This document shows positions 30,007-38,029 of a DNA stretch of 64,000 bases, in pieces. Origin of the DNA: a virus; the IMG/VR virus record IMGVR_UViG_3300011113_000123, positions 93,581 through 157,580 of that record. One strand, 5' to 3'. The notes below the pieces were generated by a model. It saw only the letters and a program-made list of their open reading frames with translations, did no database searches and was not told where the DNA came from. The stretch's first letter is position 1, and the number at the start of each line of letters is the position of its first letter. Made by a program: the position numbers and the translations under genes.

Positions 30007-30171
30007 ATGAAGTATAGAATCGCTTTCGCCGCTGCGCTTGGGTTCGTGTTCACGGGCGTATGTCTGTTCGTGTTTGGTACGGAGTATGGTATGATCGTGG
30101 GTCTTCTGGGTTCAGCTGTTCTAGGTTTTGTCAGCGATGGTATCTATAATCGTATATTCGGAGCACGGTAA
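30007..30171 (+). CDS. Small membrane protein (54 aa)
   Basis: A 54-aa protein with two hydrophobic segments (IAFAAALGFVFTGVCLFVFG and GMIVGLLGSAVLGFVSDGIY). GGAGCTGAGC precedes the ATG. TAATG overlap with the next gene. Confidence 0.5.
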   Translation: MKYRIAFAAALGFVFTGVCLFVFGTEYGMIVGLLGSAVLGFVSDGIYNRIFGAR

Positions 30172-30389
30172 TGCCTTACAAGGAAGTATGGGTCGACGAA
30201 GACGATATCAAAGATTTCCATGACGATGATCTTGTCGACGAGCTTGAACGTCGTGGATATATCGTCATGCGAAAGGGTACCAGCGAAGACCTGCTGTTCA
30301 AGATCAAGCAGTCATATATAATTGACTCACCCGATGACTTCCGTAAGTTCATCGAGCAATTTCTAAAAGATCATGGGCATCATGTATGA
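30171..30389 (+). CDS. Small acidic hypothetical protein (72 aa)
   Basis: A 72-aa protein with a very acidic N-terminus (VDEDDIKDFHDDDLVDELER). Coupled to both neighbours by overlaps. Unknown family. Confidence 0.5.
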   Translation: MPYKEVWVDEDDIKDFHDDDLVDELERRGYIVMRKGTSEDLLFKIKQSYIIDSPDDFRKFIEQFLKDHGHHV

Positions 30390-30628
30390 CTAACAGAGAA
30401 ATGATTCAGACTCGGTTCTACGAGTTTATCTTTAAATCTATGGACGACATGCGGACTCTGAATCCTGAGCTCAAGGAAGCAGAGGCTGCATATATCGTCA
30501 TGACTGCTGCGTTCGACGCTCTTTCCAAGACGTGGATGAACGCATACGGCGCGAAGTACATGGCTGAATACTTTTATCGAGTTGCAGATCAGTATGTCGA
30601 TCTTTCTAATGAGGAAGTTGCTAGATGA
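30386..30628 (+). CDS. Hypothetical protein (80 aa)
   Basis: An 80-aa helical protein (MTNREMIQTRFYEFIFKSMD...), overlapping the dNMP kinase gene by four bases. Unknown family. Confidence 0.5.
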   Translation: MTNREMIQTRFYEFIFKSMDDMRTLNPELKEAEAAYIVMTAAFDALSKTWMNAYGAKYMAEYFYRVADQYVDLSNEEVAR

Positions 30629-31218
30629 CTAAGATTATCGGAATCTGTGGATTGATTGGCTCTGGTAAGAATACCGCAGCTGAGCATCTCATGCGCGAAC
30701 ATGATTACCTTGGTATTTCCTTCGCTGAAACGCTGAAGGACGCAGCAGCCTGCATCTTTGGCTGGGATCGTGATATGCTTGAAGGCGCGACAGCAGCAGA
30801 TCGTCAGACGCGCGAGCTCAAGGATGAATGGTGGAGCGAACGGCTAGGCTTTGATGTTTCGCCGCGTTATATGCTACAGTTTCTCGGAACTGAAGTGATG
30901 CGCAACAATCTCCATACTGATATCTGGGTGTTGGCTACCGAGCGGCACATCATCGAAATGGCGCAGGACTATCCTTGGGCTAAGTTCGTGATCAGTGACG
31001 TTCGTTTCCCTAACGAAGTAGCCATGATCCGTAGGCTTGGCGGAAAGGTTATTCACGTTCGTCGTGGCGATCTTCCCGAGTGGTTTGGTCAAGACCCCGA
31101 AGATATCCATGCGTCAGAAACTGCGTGGAACAACGAACGCTTCGACGCCACGATTCGTAATGATGGCACAGTTGAAGAGTTGAATCAAAACATTGACAAT
31201 CTGCTCAAAGAGTGGTAG
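30625..31218 (+). CDS. 1: Deoxynucleoside monophosphate kinase (T4 gp1-like)
   Basis: A 197-aa P-loop kinase. IGICGLIGSGKNTAAEHL is the Walker A loop (residues 5-22), with the Asn after GSGK typical of T4 gp1-type dNMP kinases. FLGTEVMRNNLHTDIWV and VISDVRFPNEVAMIRRLGG are the family's substrate- and Mg-binding blocks. T4 gp1 phosphorylates dTMP, dGMP and hm-dCMP, so a modified deoxynucleotide may also be a substrate here. The next promoter's boxes lie within its 3' end. Confidence 0.85.
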   Translation: MTKIIGICGLIGSGKNTAAEHLMREHDYLGISFAETLKDAAACIFGWDRDMLEGATAADRQTRELKDEWWSERLGFDVSPRYMLQFLGTEVMRNNLHTDIWVLATERHIIEMAQDYPWAKFVISDVRFPNEVAMIRRLGGKVIHVRRGDLPEWFGQDPEDIHASETAWNNERFDATIRNDGTVEELNQNIDNLLKEW

Positions 31219-31221
31219 AAT
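31193..31221 (+). promoter_or_regulatory. Sigma-70-type promoter
   Basis: TTGACA, 17 bases, TAGAAT, overlapping the end of the dNMP kinase gene. Confidence 0.8.
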
Positions 31222-31244
31222 ATATGTAATGATGGAGCTTGGTT

Positions 31245-31625
31245 ATGAACGTTGGCGATGTGGTTACCATTCGAGTTCGCGATTGTCGTAATGCCTCGAT
31301 CTACGCGGCTGGCGTAGTGCGTGAGTTCAGTGAGTATACGGGCAAGATCCTGGATAATCCTAAGTGGGTATCCAGCGATTCCGTTTGCATTTCAACGGGC
31401 GATACTGCGTTCCCGTTCCGTATCATCGATCGCGAGCGCATCGTCAGTCTGAACGAAGCTCCTGTTATCCATACGCCTGTTGCTACTCGCAGCGAAACTT
31501 TCATTGTCCCAGGCTCCAAGCCAGGAGCCACGTATACTGTCACGCGCGATGGCTCCGCCTGGAGCTGCACTTGCGTTGGCTTTGGTTTCCGTAAAGACTG
31601 CAAGCATATCAGGGAGTGCAAGTGA
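31245..31625 (+). CDS. SWIM-type zinc-finger-like protein
   Basis: A 126-aa protein. The C-terminal WSCTCVGFGFRKDCKHIRECK matches the SWIM zinc-finger pattern C-x-C-x(n)-C-x-H; the N-terminal part is beta-rich (VGDVVTIRVRDCRNASIYAAG). Probably binds nucleic acid or protein. Start 31245 follows GATGGAGCTTGGTT. Confidence 0.5.
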   Translation: MNVGDVVTIRVRDCRNASIYAAGVVREFSEYTGKILDNPKWVSSDSVCISTGDTAFPFRIIDRERIVSLNEAPVIHTPVATRSETFIVPGSKPGATYTVTRDGSAWSCTCVGFGFRKDCKHIRECK

Positions 31626-31906
31626 TGAGATACTCGTTGATCCGTGAACGCGATGGTGTTGGTGACTCTGGTCCTATGTGTCAGATTCTAGACTATGAAT
31701 CATGGAAACCGATTGAAGGCGAAACGTATCCGCGAGTAGGATGCGGTGTTCGTGTTGGTTCATACATCGCTCGCACATATAGTGGACAGGATTGGTGGCA
31801 GTGTACTCCTATCACAGAAATCCTTGAAGAGTCTGTAGATGATGAAGGCTATAGGACTGTGAGGTTCAAGACTCGTAACTCTGTCTATACCTGGAAGGAG
31901 TTTTGA
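31625..31906 (+). CDS. Hypothetical protein (93 aa)
   Basis: A 93-aa beta-rich protein (MRYSLIRERDGVGDSGPMCQ...). ATG overlaps the previous TGA. Unknown family. Confidence 0.5.
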   Translation: MRYSLIRERDGVGDSGPMCQILDYESWKPIEGETYPRVGCGVRVGSYIARTYSGQDWWQCTPITEILEESVDDEGYRTVRFKTRNSVYTWKEF

Positions 31907-31907
31907 T

Positions 31908-32237
31908 ATGACGCACTCCATGAAAGAGATGAACACTCGTTTGCTTTCTGATGGTATTAAGAAAGACGTTGACGATAACAGAATCGTATACTATAAGAAC
32001 GAAGTAGAGATCCTGCTGAAAGAGATTGCTCGTCTACGTGAAAAGTGCGATCGCCAGGCTCATATCCTTCGTAGGCTGACGCCCGAGAGTTATCCAGGAA
32101 CTATGTTTATCTCAGGTGTTCTGGGAAAGACTGATCAGAATCGTATGCCAGAGAAGCTGCTTGTAGTGCCTGGTTATGGTGTTGAGTTTGCATACGTCTA
32201 TGAGCGCACTGATAAAACGTTTGGCGCGGAGTGGTAA
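31908..32237 (+). CDS. Coiled-coil hypothetical protein
   Basis: A 109-aa protein with a helical, likely coiled-coil segment (NEVEILLKEIARLREKCDRQ) followed by a beta-rich tail. ATGTTT overlap with the next gene. Unknown family. Confidence 0.5.
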   Translation: MTHSMKEMNTRLLSDGIKKDVDDNRIVYYKNEVEILLKEIARLREKCDRQAHILRRLTPESYPGTMFISGVLGKTDQNRMPEKLLVVPGYGVEFAYVYERTDKTFGAEW

Positions 32238-32488
32238 TGTTTACGCCATACGAAAAAGAACACTACGACTTTCTTGACAGTCTGATGTTCGAACTGTATG
32301 ATGAACAGACTCGCAACCTGATCTATGACTTCTATGATAAGTATGATGTGAAAGCATATCTTCCTCGACAGCTGGATCGAAAGAACTGGCTTGAGTACAT
32401 CATCGAGTTTAGAGAACTGTCACTGTCTACCGATAGGTTTAAGATAGTTATCGAAGGTGATAGACATTCTATATGGAAGATTGACTGA
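32237..32488 (+). CDS. Hypothetical protein (83 aa)
   Basis: An 83-aa acidic, aromatic-rich protein (MFTPYEKEHYDFLDSLMFEL...). ATG 32237 overlaps the preceding TAA. Unknown family. Confidence 0.5.
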   Translation: MFTPYEKEHYDFLDSLMFELYDEQTRNLIYDFYDKYDVKAYLPRQLDRKNWLEYIIEFRELSLSTDRFKIVIEGDRHSIWKID

Positions 32489-32691
32489 TGAATAACAACA
32501 TAGTGAATTTTCCTGATAACAAGATTGTTCGTGAGGTAACAGCAGTCTCATTTGAGAAGATACAGAAGTTCATTCTGTATCATAAGATTGCAGAAGAATG
32601 TGATGCAGAATTTGGTGACTCTGGAACAGTCGTTTTTCCTAATATAAATTGTTTCGAAAAGTTCTGTGAGAAACTATTGGAGTCAAAATGA
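32488..32691 (+). CDS. Hypothetical protein (67 aa)
   Basis: A 67-aa protein (MNNNIVNFPDNKIVREVTAV...) with overlaps on both sides. It lies directly upstream of, and is coupled to, the release-factor-like ORF. Unknown family. Confidence 0.5.
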   Translation: MNNNIVNFPDNKIVREVTAVSFEKIQKFILYHKIAEECDAEFGDSGTVVFPNINCFEKFCEKLLESK

Positions 32692-32903
32692 TTGACGAAC
32701 AACTGTATAAAGACACAGATGTCAGAGTGATCGATCAGCGTATTGGTATGGGTATCGGTGGTCTCAATACAGTTGTTCGTCTGTATCATAAGCCGACTGG
32801 TATTCTGATTGAGATGCCTAAACTACTTAGTAGTGATTACTACAATAAAATGCTGGCGTTTGAGATGCTGCAACATGCTCTAACAAAGTTGGCGGGTGAA
32901 TGA
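32688..32903 (+). CDS. Release-factor-domain-like miniprotein with degenerate GGQ
   Basis: A 71-aa protein. DVRVIDQRIGMGIGGLN, VVRLYHKPTGILIE and NKMLAFEMLQHAL follow the order and spacing of the class I release-factor catalytic domain (D-[LV]-R-[IV]-x6-G-x-GGQ, then S-A-V-R-[IL]-T-H-x-PTGI, then NK-x-x-A). The catalytic GGQ reads GGL, and about five residues after it are missing. If the alignment is right, the protein cannot hydrolyse peptidyl-tRNA in the usual way and might instead bind or block ribosomes or release factors. Read by eye; moderate confidence. Confidence 0.4.
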   Translation: MIDEQLYKDTDVRVIDQRIGMGIGGLNTVVRLYHKPTGILIEMPKLLSSDYYNKMLAFEMLQHALTKLAGE

Positions 32904-33127
32904 GATACTTTTCATACAACGAATATGTCGAAGACGCTAATGCTAACTCAGTTGTTACACTGTCAGAAGAAGACATTCGCAGAGATTACTGGACATTTTG
33001 GTACGGTAAGATGTGTGAAAAGTATGGCAAAGAGCATGTTGATGCTACTTATTGTTTTGAAGACTGCTTAGATGATTGGATTGTAGTCAATTGGGCATGG
33101 GAGGTGAGCGATGAGCGACACAGTTAG
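32900..33127 (+). CDS. Hypothetical protein (75 aa)
   Basis: A 75-aa acidic, Trp-rich protein (RRDYWTFWYGKMCEKYGKEH, DDWIVVNWAWEV). Overlaps both neighbours. Unknown family. Confidence 0.5.
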   Translation: MRYFSYNEYVEDANANSVVTLSEEDIRRDYWTFWYGKMCEKYGKEHVDATYCFEDCLDDWIVVNWAWEVSDERHS

Positions 33128-33326
33128 AATTGAATACATGATGCTCAGTGAGCAAGGAATCGTTATCATGAACTGGACCACAGCTCAGGGTGGCGTTGAA
33201 AACAACCCGCAGATCTACGTTCCCCGCGCATTGGATGTGAAACGCAGTCTCAGCCCTAATCCTAGCACTAGTCGCGTCCGTGTTATCAGCGAACAAACTA
33301 ACCGTATTGTGGATATGTTCCCATGA
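33111..33326 (+). CDS. Hypothetical protein (71 aa)
   Basis: A 71-aa protein (MSDTVRIEYMMLSEQGIVIM...), mostly beta-strand. 17-base overlap with the previous ORF and four-base overlap with the next. Unknown family. Confidence 0.45.
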   Translation: MSDTVRIEYMMLSEQGIVIMNWTTAQGGVENNPQIYVPRALDVKRSLSPNPSTSRVRVISEQTNRIVDMFP

Positions 33327-33769
33327 GTGAAGATAATCTCGATGATGCCCTTGAAGGGCTTCGACAAGCATTCGCAGACCATGACGCGGAACTTGCTAAG
33401 ATGGCCGACGAATGCGATCCAGAAGTCAAGCTCGCTGTGACTAAATGGGTTATGAAGCACATCGTCGAGCACGCGCGCGAGGGAGGCAGCTATCGCTATC
33501 TCATCTATGATCGACTGGGCTTTGGTCCAGAAGCATACGCTCCGCTTTGCTCTGATGGGCTGACTATCAGCAACGAGTTTGATCTCGATACTGTTCCGCA
33601 AGCTCGTGCGGCTTTGGCTGCTGGAGATCATGACGAGCTGAAGAAAATCTTGAGCTGCTGCGATGAGCCAGGATGCTACGACGAAATCAGCGCGGGATGG
33701 CCATCTCCTAACGGATATCGCAGCACCTGCAGCAAACACTATCAAGAAGGAAATCGCAAGGATGAATGA
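33323..33769 (+). CDS. Hypothetical protein with Cys-rich C-terminus
   Basis: A 148-aa protein: acidic helical N-terminus, then a C-terminal CCDEPGCYDEISAGWPSPNG...CSKHY that could hold a zinc ion. It overlaps the oxygenase by eight bases. Unknown family. Confidence 0.5.
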   Translation: MSEDNLDDALEGLRQAFADHDAELAKMADECDPEVKLAVTKWVMKHIVEHAREGGSYRYLIYDRLGFGPEAYAPLCSDGLTISNEFDLDTVPQARAALAAGDHDELKKILSCCDEPGCYDEISAGWPSPNGYRSTCSKHYQEGNRKDE

Positions 33770-34373
33770 TATCATCGTCGCCGATGATCTGTTACCGATT
33801 GAAACACATCAGAAACTGTATGATCATATTAAGAAGCTGAACATGTCCAACGAATGGAGTAGTGTCAGCGACAAGAATAGGGCGTGGCACTGGAATTACG
33901 TGTTCCATAACTCTAAGCAGTTCATGCCTGCGATGGATCATACTCAGTACGAAGCTCTCAAGGAAAGCCATCCGTTCGTTGCTGATCTGTGGGATCATAT
34001 AAGCGAAGCGGCTAATTCTAGAGTCGGAGCACTGGAGCCTCTACGAATCTATATGAACTGCAATCCGTATGGAACGAATGGATACATCCATCAAGACGAC
34101 GGAGATATGACTGCGGTTTATTATGCGTGCCCAGAATGGGATACGGAATGGGAAGGCGGAACGTGTTTCTATAAAGAAGAAAATGGAACGTATGATGCTA
34201 TCCATTATTCTTCATACAAGCCAAATAGGCTAGTCTTGTTCAAGGCTTCTACGCCACACAGAGCTATGCCTGTAGATCGATCATGTAGGCTTCCAAGATA
34301 TGTAATCGCTATGAAGCTACAGTTCGACGTTAATGATCCGGAATATGCAAATAGGTTCTATAATGAAAAGTGA
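33762..34373 (+). CDS. 2OG-Fe(II) oxygenase (P4H-like)
   Basis: A 203-aa oxygenase. GYIHQDDGDMTAVYYACPEW carries the HxD iron ligands; WEGGTCFY and RLVLFKASTPHRAMPV carry the conserved Gly-rich turn and distal His, with an Arg in RYVIAMKLQF for 2-oxoglutarate. Same superfamily as the enzyme at 15993 but clearly a different subgroup (longer N-terminal helical part). Substrate unknown. ATG 33762 follows CAAGG. Confidence 0.75.
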   Translation: MNDIIVADDLLPIETHQKLYDHIKKLNMSNEWSSVSDKNRAWHWNYVFHNSKQFMPAMDHTQYEALKESHPFVADLWDHISEAANSRVGALEPLRIYMNCNPYGTNGYIHQDDGDMTAVYYACPEWDTEWEGGTCFYKEENGTYDAIHYSSYKPNRLVLFKASTPHRAMPVDRSCRLPRYVIAMKLQFDVNDPEYANRFYNEK

Positions 34374-34470
34374 TCTCGAACTTCTTGTCGAATATGACAT
34401 GTATGTTAATGGCTTTGATCCCGACAACAAGGATGAAGTCATAGCCTATTGGGCGTATATGCTTGCTTAG
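34363..34470 (+). CDS. Possible 35-aa ORF
   Basis: A short acidic ORF (MKSDLELLVEYDMYVNGFDP...) overlapping the oxygenase stop by 11 bases and the next membrane ORF by eight. The position and lack of gaps favour translation, but there is no independent support. Confidence 0.35.
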   Translation: MKSDLELLVEYDMYVNGFDPDNKDEVIAYWAYMLA

Positions 34471-34702
34471 TAAACGAGCAGAATGGTGGATTGAGTGGAG
34501 CTCGACGGCGATTCTTATCGTTGGCGTAGCCCTAACCGCCTGGAATATCTATCCGCTCAATGTTTGGCTTTCTTTGGCTGGAAACTTTGGTTGGCTAATT
34601 GTTGGCGTTTTATGGCAAAAATATTCACTCTTGACAATTCAGATCATAGTGAGTATAATATATCTAATGGGTCTGGCTAAACATTATGGAGTATGGCTGT
34701 GA
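34463..34702 (+). CDS. Small membrane protein (DUF6552-like)
   Basis: A 79-aa protein with two or three hydrophobic segments (STAILIVGVALTAWNIYPLN, LAGNFGWLIVGVLW, IQIIVSIIYLMGLA); the NIYPLNVW...GNFGW block recalls the phage DUF6552 family. TTG is the most upstream start without a long overlap. The promoter for the next gene lies within it. Confidence 0.5.
   Translation: MLSKRAEWWIEWSSTAILIVGVALTAWNIYPLNVWLSLAGNFGWLIVGVLWQKYSLLTIQIIVSIIYLMGLAKHYGVWL
34631..34659 (+). promoter_or_regulatory. Sigma-70-type promoter
   Basis: TTGACA, 17 bases, TATAAT: perfect consensus, inside the preceding ORF. Confidence 0.8.
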
Positions 34703-34980
34703 ATATCGCCCTCGACTTCGATGATACGTATACCCGCGATCCCGCCATGTGGGACGCATTTATCGATATGGCTATTTCGTGTGGCCACGATATTCGTATC
34801 GTGACGTTCCGTAAGTCAACGATGCGCGATTTTGCCCTAGATGATATGCTCATTCCCGTGATCTATACGGAGTATCAGCAGAAGCGTCAGTTTACCAACA
34901 AGATGGGCTGGATGGTCGATGTTTGGATCGACGACAGCCCAGAGTTTATCGTCAATCCCGTGGTAATGGTGGGACAATGA
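34693..34980 (+). CDS. Small HAD-like phosphatase
   Basis: A 95-aa HAD-fold protein. IALDFDDTYTRD is the nucleophile motif DxDxT, RIVTFRKST motif II and VDVWIDDSPEFI the terminal acidic motif IV. The cap region is minimal. Substrate unknown, possibly a nucleotide or a nucleic-acid 5'/3' phosphate. Confidence 0.65.
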   Translation: MAVNIALDFDDTYTRDPAMWDAFIDMAISCGHDIRIVTFRKSTMRDFALDDMLIPVIYTEYQQKRQFTNKMGWMVDVWIDDSPEFIVNPVVMVGQ

Positions 34981-35657
34981 AGATCGGTATCATGTCTGAT
35001 CTGCACATGTACAAGACTGTGCTGACCGAAGAAACACCTTGGGACTTTGAACCCGAGGATGATGTGTTCTATATTTGTGCTGGCGATATCTGTGAAGACG
35101 ACGATTCTCGCCATCGCTGGGTACAGAAGCATCGCGATCATATGTTTGCCATCAACGGCAATCACGATTACTATGGCGGATATTTTACTGACGCGATATA
35201 TGGCACGAAGACGCAAGAAGTCAACGGCATCAAGATCGCTGGTGCTACTCTGTGGACTGACCTATCCAAGCCTATTGACTGGGTAATGTATATGAATGGG
35301 CTGATCGATTGCCGCTACATCAAGGGCGTCACTCATCCGCGAATGATGGAGACTCACGATGCACACAAGCACTTTCTTTTTACAAGTGAAGCTGATATCA
35401 TTGTATCTCATCATACACCATCGCTTCAGTCAGTTCATGAGAAGTATCGTGGTAGCCCTTTTAACTCATCGTTCTCTAACAACTTGGACGAGCAGATTCT
35501 TTCTATGAAGAAGCCGCCTAAGCTGTGGATTCACGGGCATACCCACGATGACTTCGATTATATGATTGGTGAGACTCGTGTTGTGTGTTGGCCTCGCGGC
35601 TACAAGAATGAGCGCGAGAACTACAGGAACTACAAGCCTAAGATCGTGGAGATTTGA
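34977..35657 (+). CDS. Calcineurin-like metallophosphoesterase
   Basis: A 226-aa phosphoesterase with all metal motifs: MSDLHMY (D-x-H), CAGDICEDD (GD), INGNHDYYGG (GNHD), IIVSHHTPS (H) and WIHGHTHDD (GHTH). Found in many phages; substrate unknown. Starts in the ATGA overlap with the HAD gene, and the two could act in sequence. Confidence 0.78.
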   Translation: MKIGIMSDLHMYKTVLTEETPWDFEPEDDVFYICAGDICEDDDSRHRWVQKHRDHMFAINGNHDYYGGYFTDAIYGTKTQEVNGIKIAGATLWTDLSKPIDWVMYMNGLIDCRYIKGVTHPRMMETHDAHKHFLFTSEADIIVSHHTPSLQSVHEKYRGSPFNSSFSNNLDEQILSMKKPPKLWIHGHTHDDFDYMIGETRVVCWPRGYKNERENYRNYKPKIVEI

Positions 35658-35658
35658 T

Positions 35659-36198
35659 ATGAACATCTTCTACGTAGAAACTGATCCATACAAAGCCGCT
35701 GAGTCTATGGTCGACAAGCATGTCGTCAAGATGATTCTCGAATCTGCTCAGTTGCTTTCTACGGCTCATCGTCTTCTCGATGGCGTTGAGTATGTTGGTC
35801 AATCTCAGTCTGGTCGCAAGGCCAAGCGTTGGCGTTTGCCCGACGAGCGTGATGATATTCTGTATTCTGCGACGCACATCAATCATCCGAGCGCTGTATG
35901 GTGTCGTCAGACGAATAACAACTACACGTGGCTTTATTGTCACTTCGTCGGCTTGCTCAACGAGTATACATATCGTTATGGTAAGACGCATAAGTGTGCT
36001 GAGTCGACGTTTCGTCAACTGCTTCAGACGTTGCCAGCCAACATTCCTGTAGGTCCACTGACACCAGTCACGCCTGCGATGCTTGACGAATACAAGATTG
36101 GTAATGACTCACTCGCTTCTTATCGCAACTATTACAAGGTAGGTAAGACGCACCTACATAAGTGGACCAAGCGCGAAACTCCTCAGTGGATGCTCTGA
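35659..36198 (+). CDS. Conserved T4-like phage protein
   Basis: A 179-aa protein. DKHVVKMILESAQLLSTAHR, INHPSAVWCRQTNNNYTWL and EYTYRYGKTHKC are blocks seen in T4-like cyanophage hypothetical proteins. The His/Asp/Glu content of the helices suggests a metal-binding helical enzyme, but function is not known. Confidence 0.6.
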   Translation: MNIFYVETDPYKAAESMVDKHVVKMILESAQLLSTAHRLLDGVEYVGQSQSGRKAKRWRLPDERDDILYSATHINHPSAVWCRQTNNNYTWLYCHFVGLLNEYTYRYGKTHKCAESTFRQLLQTLPANIPVGPLTPVTPAMLDEYKIGNDSLASYRNYYKVGKTHLHKWTKRETPQWML

Positions 36199-36199
36199 T

Positions 36200-36553
36200 A
36201 TGTCTGAATATGTTCCTACCGAAGTCGAGAAGCAGAGACGAATCAGAGTTCTGCTTTCTCTCTACGCATACACATACGAGTACAAGGATCGTTCTATCGT
36301 GTCGGATGGAGACTACGATAGAATGGCTTTGCTCGTAGATACATCTATTGACACAGGCAACAAGAAGTTAGACAACTTCTTCAAGAAGCACTACTCACCG
36401 CATACTGGTATGTGGATTAGGAAGCATCCAGAAAAAGATAAGCTAGAAGCATTGTACGTTCAATACGATCTAGGATTTCCTAACTGGTTGCTTCGTGCAG
36501 GAGCAAATCTTTACGATTTAAGGGGAAATGATGTTCATCAAGCTACGCAATAA
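36200..36553 (+). CDS. Conserved phage protein (ligase-N-terminus-like)
   Basis: A 117-aa protein. The block LLSLYAYTYEYKDRSIVSDGDYDRM resembles domain Ia at the N-terminus of NAD-dependent DNA ligases (Y-Y...S-D-x-x-Y-D), as in other phage proteins. No adenylation domain follows, so ligase activity is not expected. Confidence 0.5.
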   Translation: MSEYVPTEVEKQRRIRVLLSLYAYTYEYKDRSIVSDGDYDRMALLVDTSIDTGNKKLDNFFKKHYSPHTGMWIRKHPEKDKLEALYVQYDLGFPNWLLRAGANLYDLRGNDVHQATQ

Positions 36554-36743
36554 TGCAGACGGATTCAAAGACGAAGACATTTGGATCAACGTAGATCACA
36601 TCACAGCCATTTACGAACATCCTAAAGTTCCTGGTGGTGGATTGACTACGTTCGTTCATGGGCAGATGGGTCCTCCTATCACCTGGGAAGTCGAAGAATC
36701 TGCTAGAGAAATCATCAAGATGATCGAGGAAAACAATGCATAA
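36528..36743 (+). CDS. Small conserved hypothetical protein
   Basis: A 71-aa protein (MMFIKLRNNADGFKDEDIWI...; NVDHITAIYE, WEVEESAREIIKMI). Overlaps the previous gene by 26 bases and thyX by eight. Unknown function. Confidence 0.5.
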   Translation: MMFIKLRNNADGFKDEDIWINVDHITAIYEHPKVPGGGLTTFVHGQMGPPITWEVEESAREIIKMIEENNA

Positions 36744-37455
36744 GGTAACTGCGATTGCTGTCACTCAGCCGCTTATCACTACATCAAAAAGCACCTTTCC
36801 TCAGTATGAACCAGATGTTCGTATGAGCGTTGACGAGTTCATTGCATATGTTGCTCGTGTTTCTAATCCTTCCAATCAGAACAACACTCTGACCGCACCA
36901 AAGCTGCTTCGCTATCTCGCAAAACATAAGCACTGGTCGCCGTTTGAGATGGCTGACATTGTTATGGAAATTGAAACGACGCGCGATATCGCACGACAGA
37001 TTCTTCGTCATCGTTCGTTCTCTTTCCAGGAGTTCTCTCAGCGTTATGCTGATCCGACACAGAGCCTTGGTTTCTCAACTCGTGAAGCACGTTTGCAGGA
37101 TATGAAGAACCGTCAGAACAGCATTGAGATTGATAAGAACGACGACTATCAAGGTGGGCTGCATGACCGTTGGGTTCTGATGCAAGAAGCTGTTACCACG
37201 GAATCTAAAAGAGCTTACGCTTGGGCGATTGATAATGGTATCGCCAAGGAACAAGCTCGTGCTGTTCTTCCAGAAGGTCTGACTAACTCTCGCATGTATA
37301 TGAAGGGTTCTGTTCGTAGCTGGATTCACTATTGCGCTGTACGAACTGACCCGTCGACTCAGAAGGAACATCGTGAAATTGCTCTTGATGCGTGGTACGA
37401 ACTTACTCGTCTCTTCCCATCGCTGAAGGATTGTCTTGATATTGGAGCTGAGTGA
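36736..37455 (+). CDS. thyX: Flavin-dependent thymidylate synthase
   Basis: A 239-aa ThyX. The signature RHRSFSFQEFSQRY (R-H-R-x2-S-x4-S-x-R) binds FAD and dUMP; KHWSPFEMADIVMEIETTRD precedes it, and ARAVLPEGLTNSRMYMKGSVRSW supplies the C-terminal active-site arginines. It makes dTMP from dUMP using methylenetetrahydrofolate and NAD(P)H. Fits with dNMP kinase and MazG in nucleotide supply. If thymine is the base modified by the TET-like enzyme, ThyX would feed that pathway. Confidence 0.9.
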   Translation: MHKVTAIAVTQPLITTSKSTFPQYEPDVRMSVDEFIAYVARVSNPSNQNNTLTAPKLLRYLAKHKHWSPFEMADIVMEIETTRDIARQILRHRSFSFQEFSQRYADPTQSLGFSTREARLQDMKNRQNSIEIDKNDDYQGGLHDRWVLMQEAVTTESKRAYAWAIDNGIAKEQARAVLPEGLTNSRMYMKGSVRSWIHYCAVRTDPSTQKEHREIALDAWYELTRLFPSLKDCLDIGAE

Positions 37456-37712
37456 TGCCTAAGTATGTGAAGAAGCCTGTCGAGATTGAAGCAAGACAGT
37501 TCATTGAAAGCGACGGTGCTGAACTGGCTGAATGGTGCGGTGGTAGCGTTCAGATTAACGATTTGACAGGAGAACCTTCTATCGCTATCTACACTCTTGA
37601 GGGAGTGATGTCTGCAAGACTTGGTGACTGGCTTATCAAAGGCGTGAGTGGTGAGTTCTATCCATGCAAACCAGATATCTTTGATAAGACGTATGAACCT
37701 GCGAAAAGCTAA
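37455..37712 (+). CDS. Conserved phage protein (GDWIIKG-type)
   Basis: An 85-aa protein of a small family frequent in phages: PVEIEARQF at the start, AEWCGG in the middle, IYTLEGVMSARLGDWLIKGV and GEFYPCKPDIFDKTYEP at the end. Function unknown. Second ATG of an ATGATG start chosen; it overlaps the thyX stop. Confidence 0.65.
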   Translation: MPKYVKKPVEIEARQFIESDGAELAEWCGGSVQINDLTGEPSIAIYTLEGVMSARLGDWLIKGVSGEFYPCKPDIFDKTYEPAKS

Positions 37713-37725
37713 ATAAAAGGGTAAG

Positions 37726-37959
37726 ATGCCTAAGTACACATTTGAGAACACTCAAACTGGCGAGATCTACGAGGACTTCATGTCGATTTCCTCGATGGAA
37801 ACGCTCCTCGCCGAAAAACCCCACATCAGGCAGATCATTGGTGCTCCCCTTATCGTTAGCGGCGTTTCGTCTGGCAAGAACAAGCCGGACTCGGGATTCC
37901 GTGACATTCTCAAGACGATTAAGAAGCGTCATCCACGATCAACAGTAAACACGTTCTAA
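37726..37959 (+). CDS. Conserved T4-like phage protein
   Basis: A 77-aa protein (MPKYTFENTQTGEIYEDFMS ... SGFRDILKTIKKRHPRSTVN) resembling a short protein shared by T4-like phages; the N-terminus recalls FmdB-type domains but lacks cysteines. Function unknown. Confidence 0.6.
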   Translation: MPKYTFENTQTGEIYEDFMSISSMETLLAEKPHIRQIIGAPLIVSGVSSGKNKPDSGFRDILKTIKKRHPRSTVNTF

Positions 37960-38029
37960 GGAGGTATACACGACACAAAAATCGTTCTAGTTCGTTATGA
38001 TTTTCAACAACAACAACATCGGAGCAGCC

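Noticed and set aside
37958-37965. Ideal Shine-Dalgarno AAGGAGGT after the 77-aa gene
   Set aside because: No ATG, GTG or TTG at a usable distance; the next start is about 30 bases away and has no link to it.
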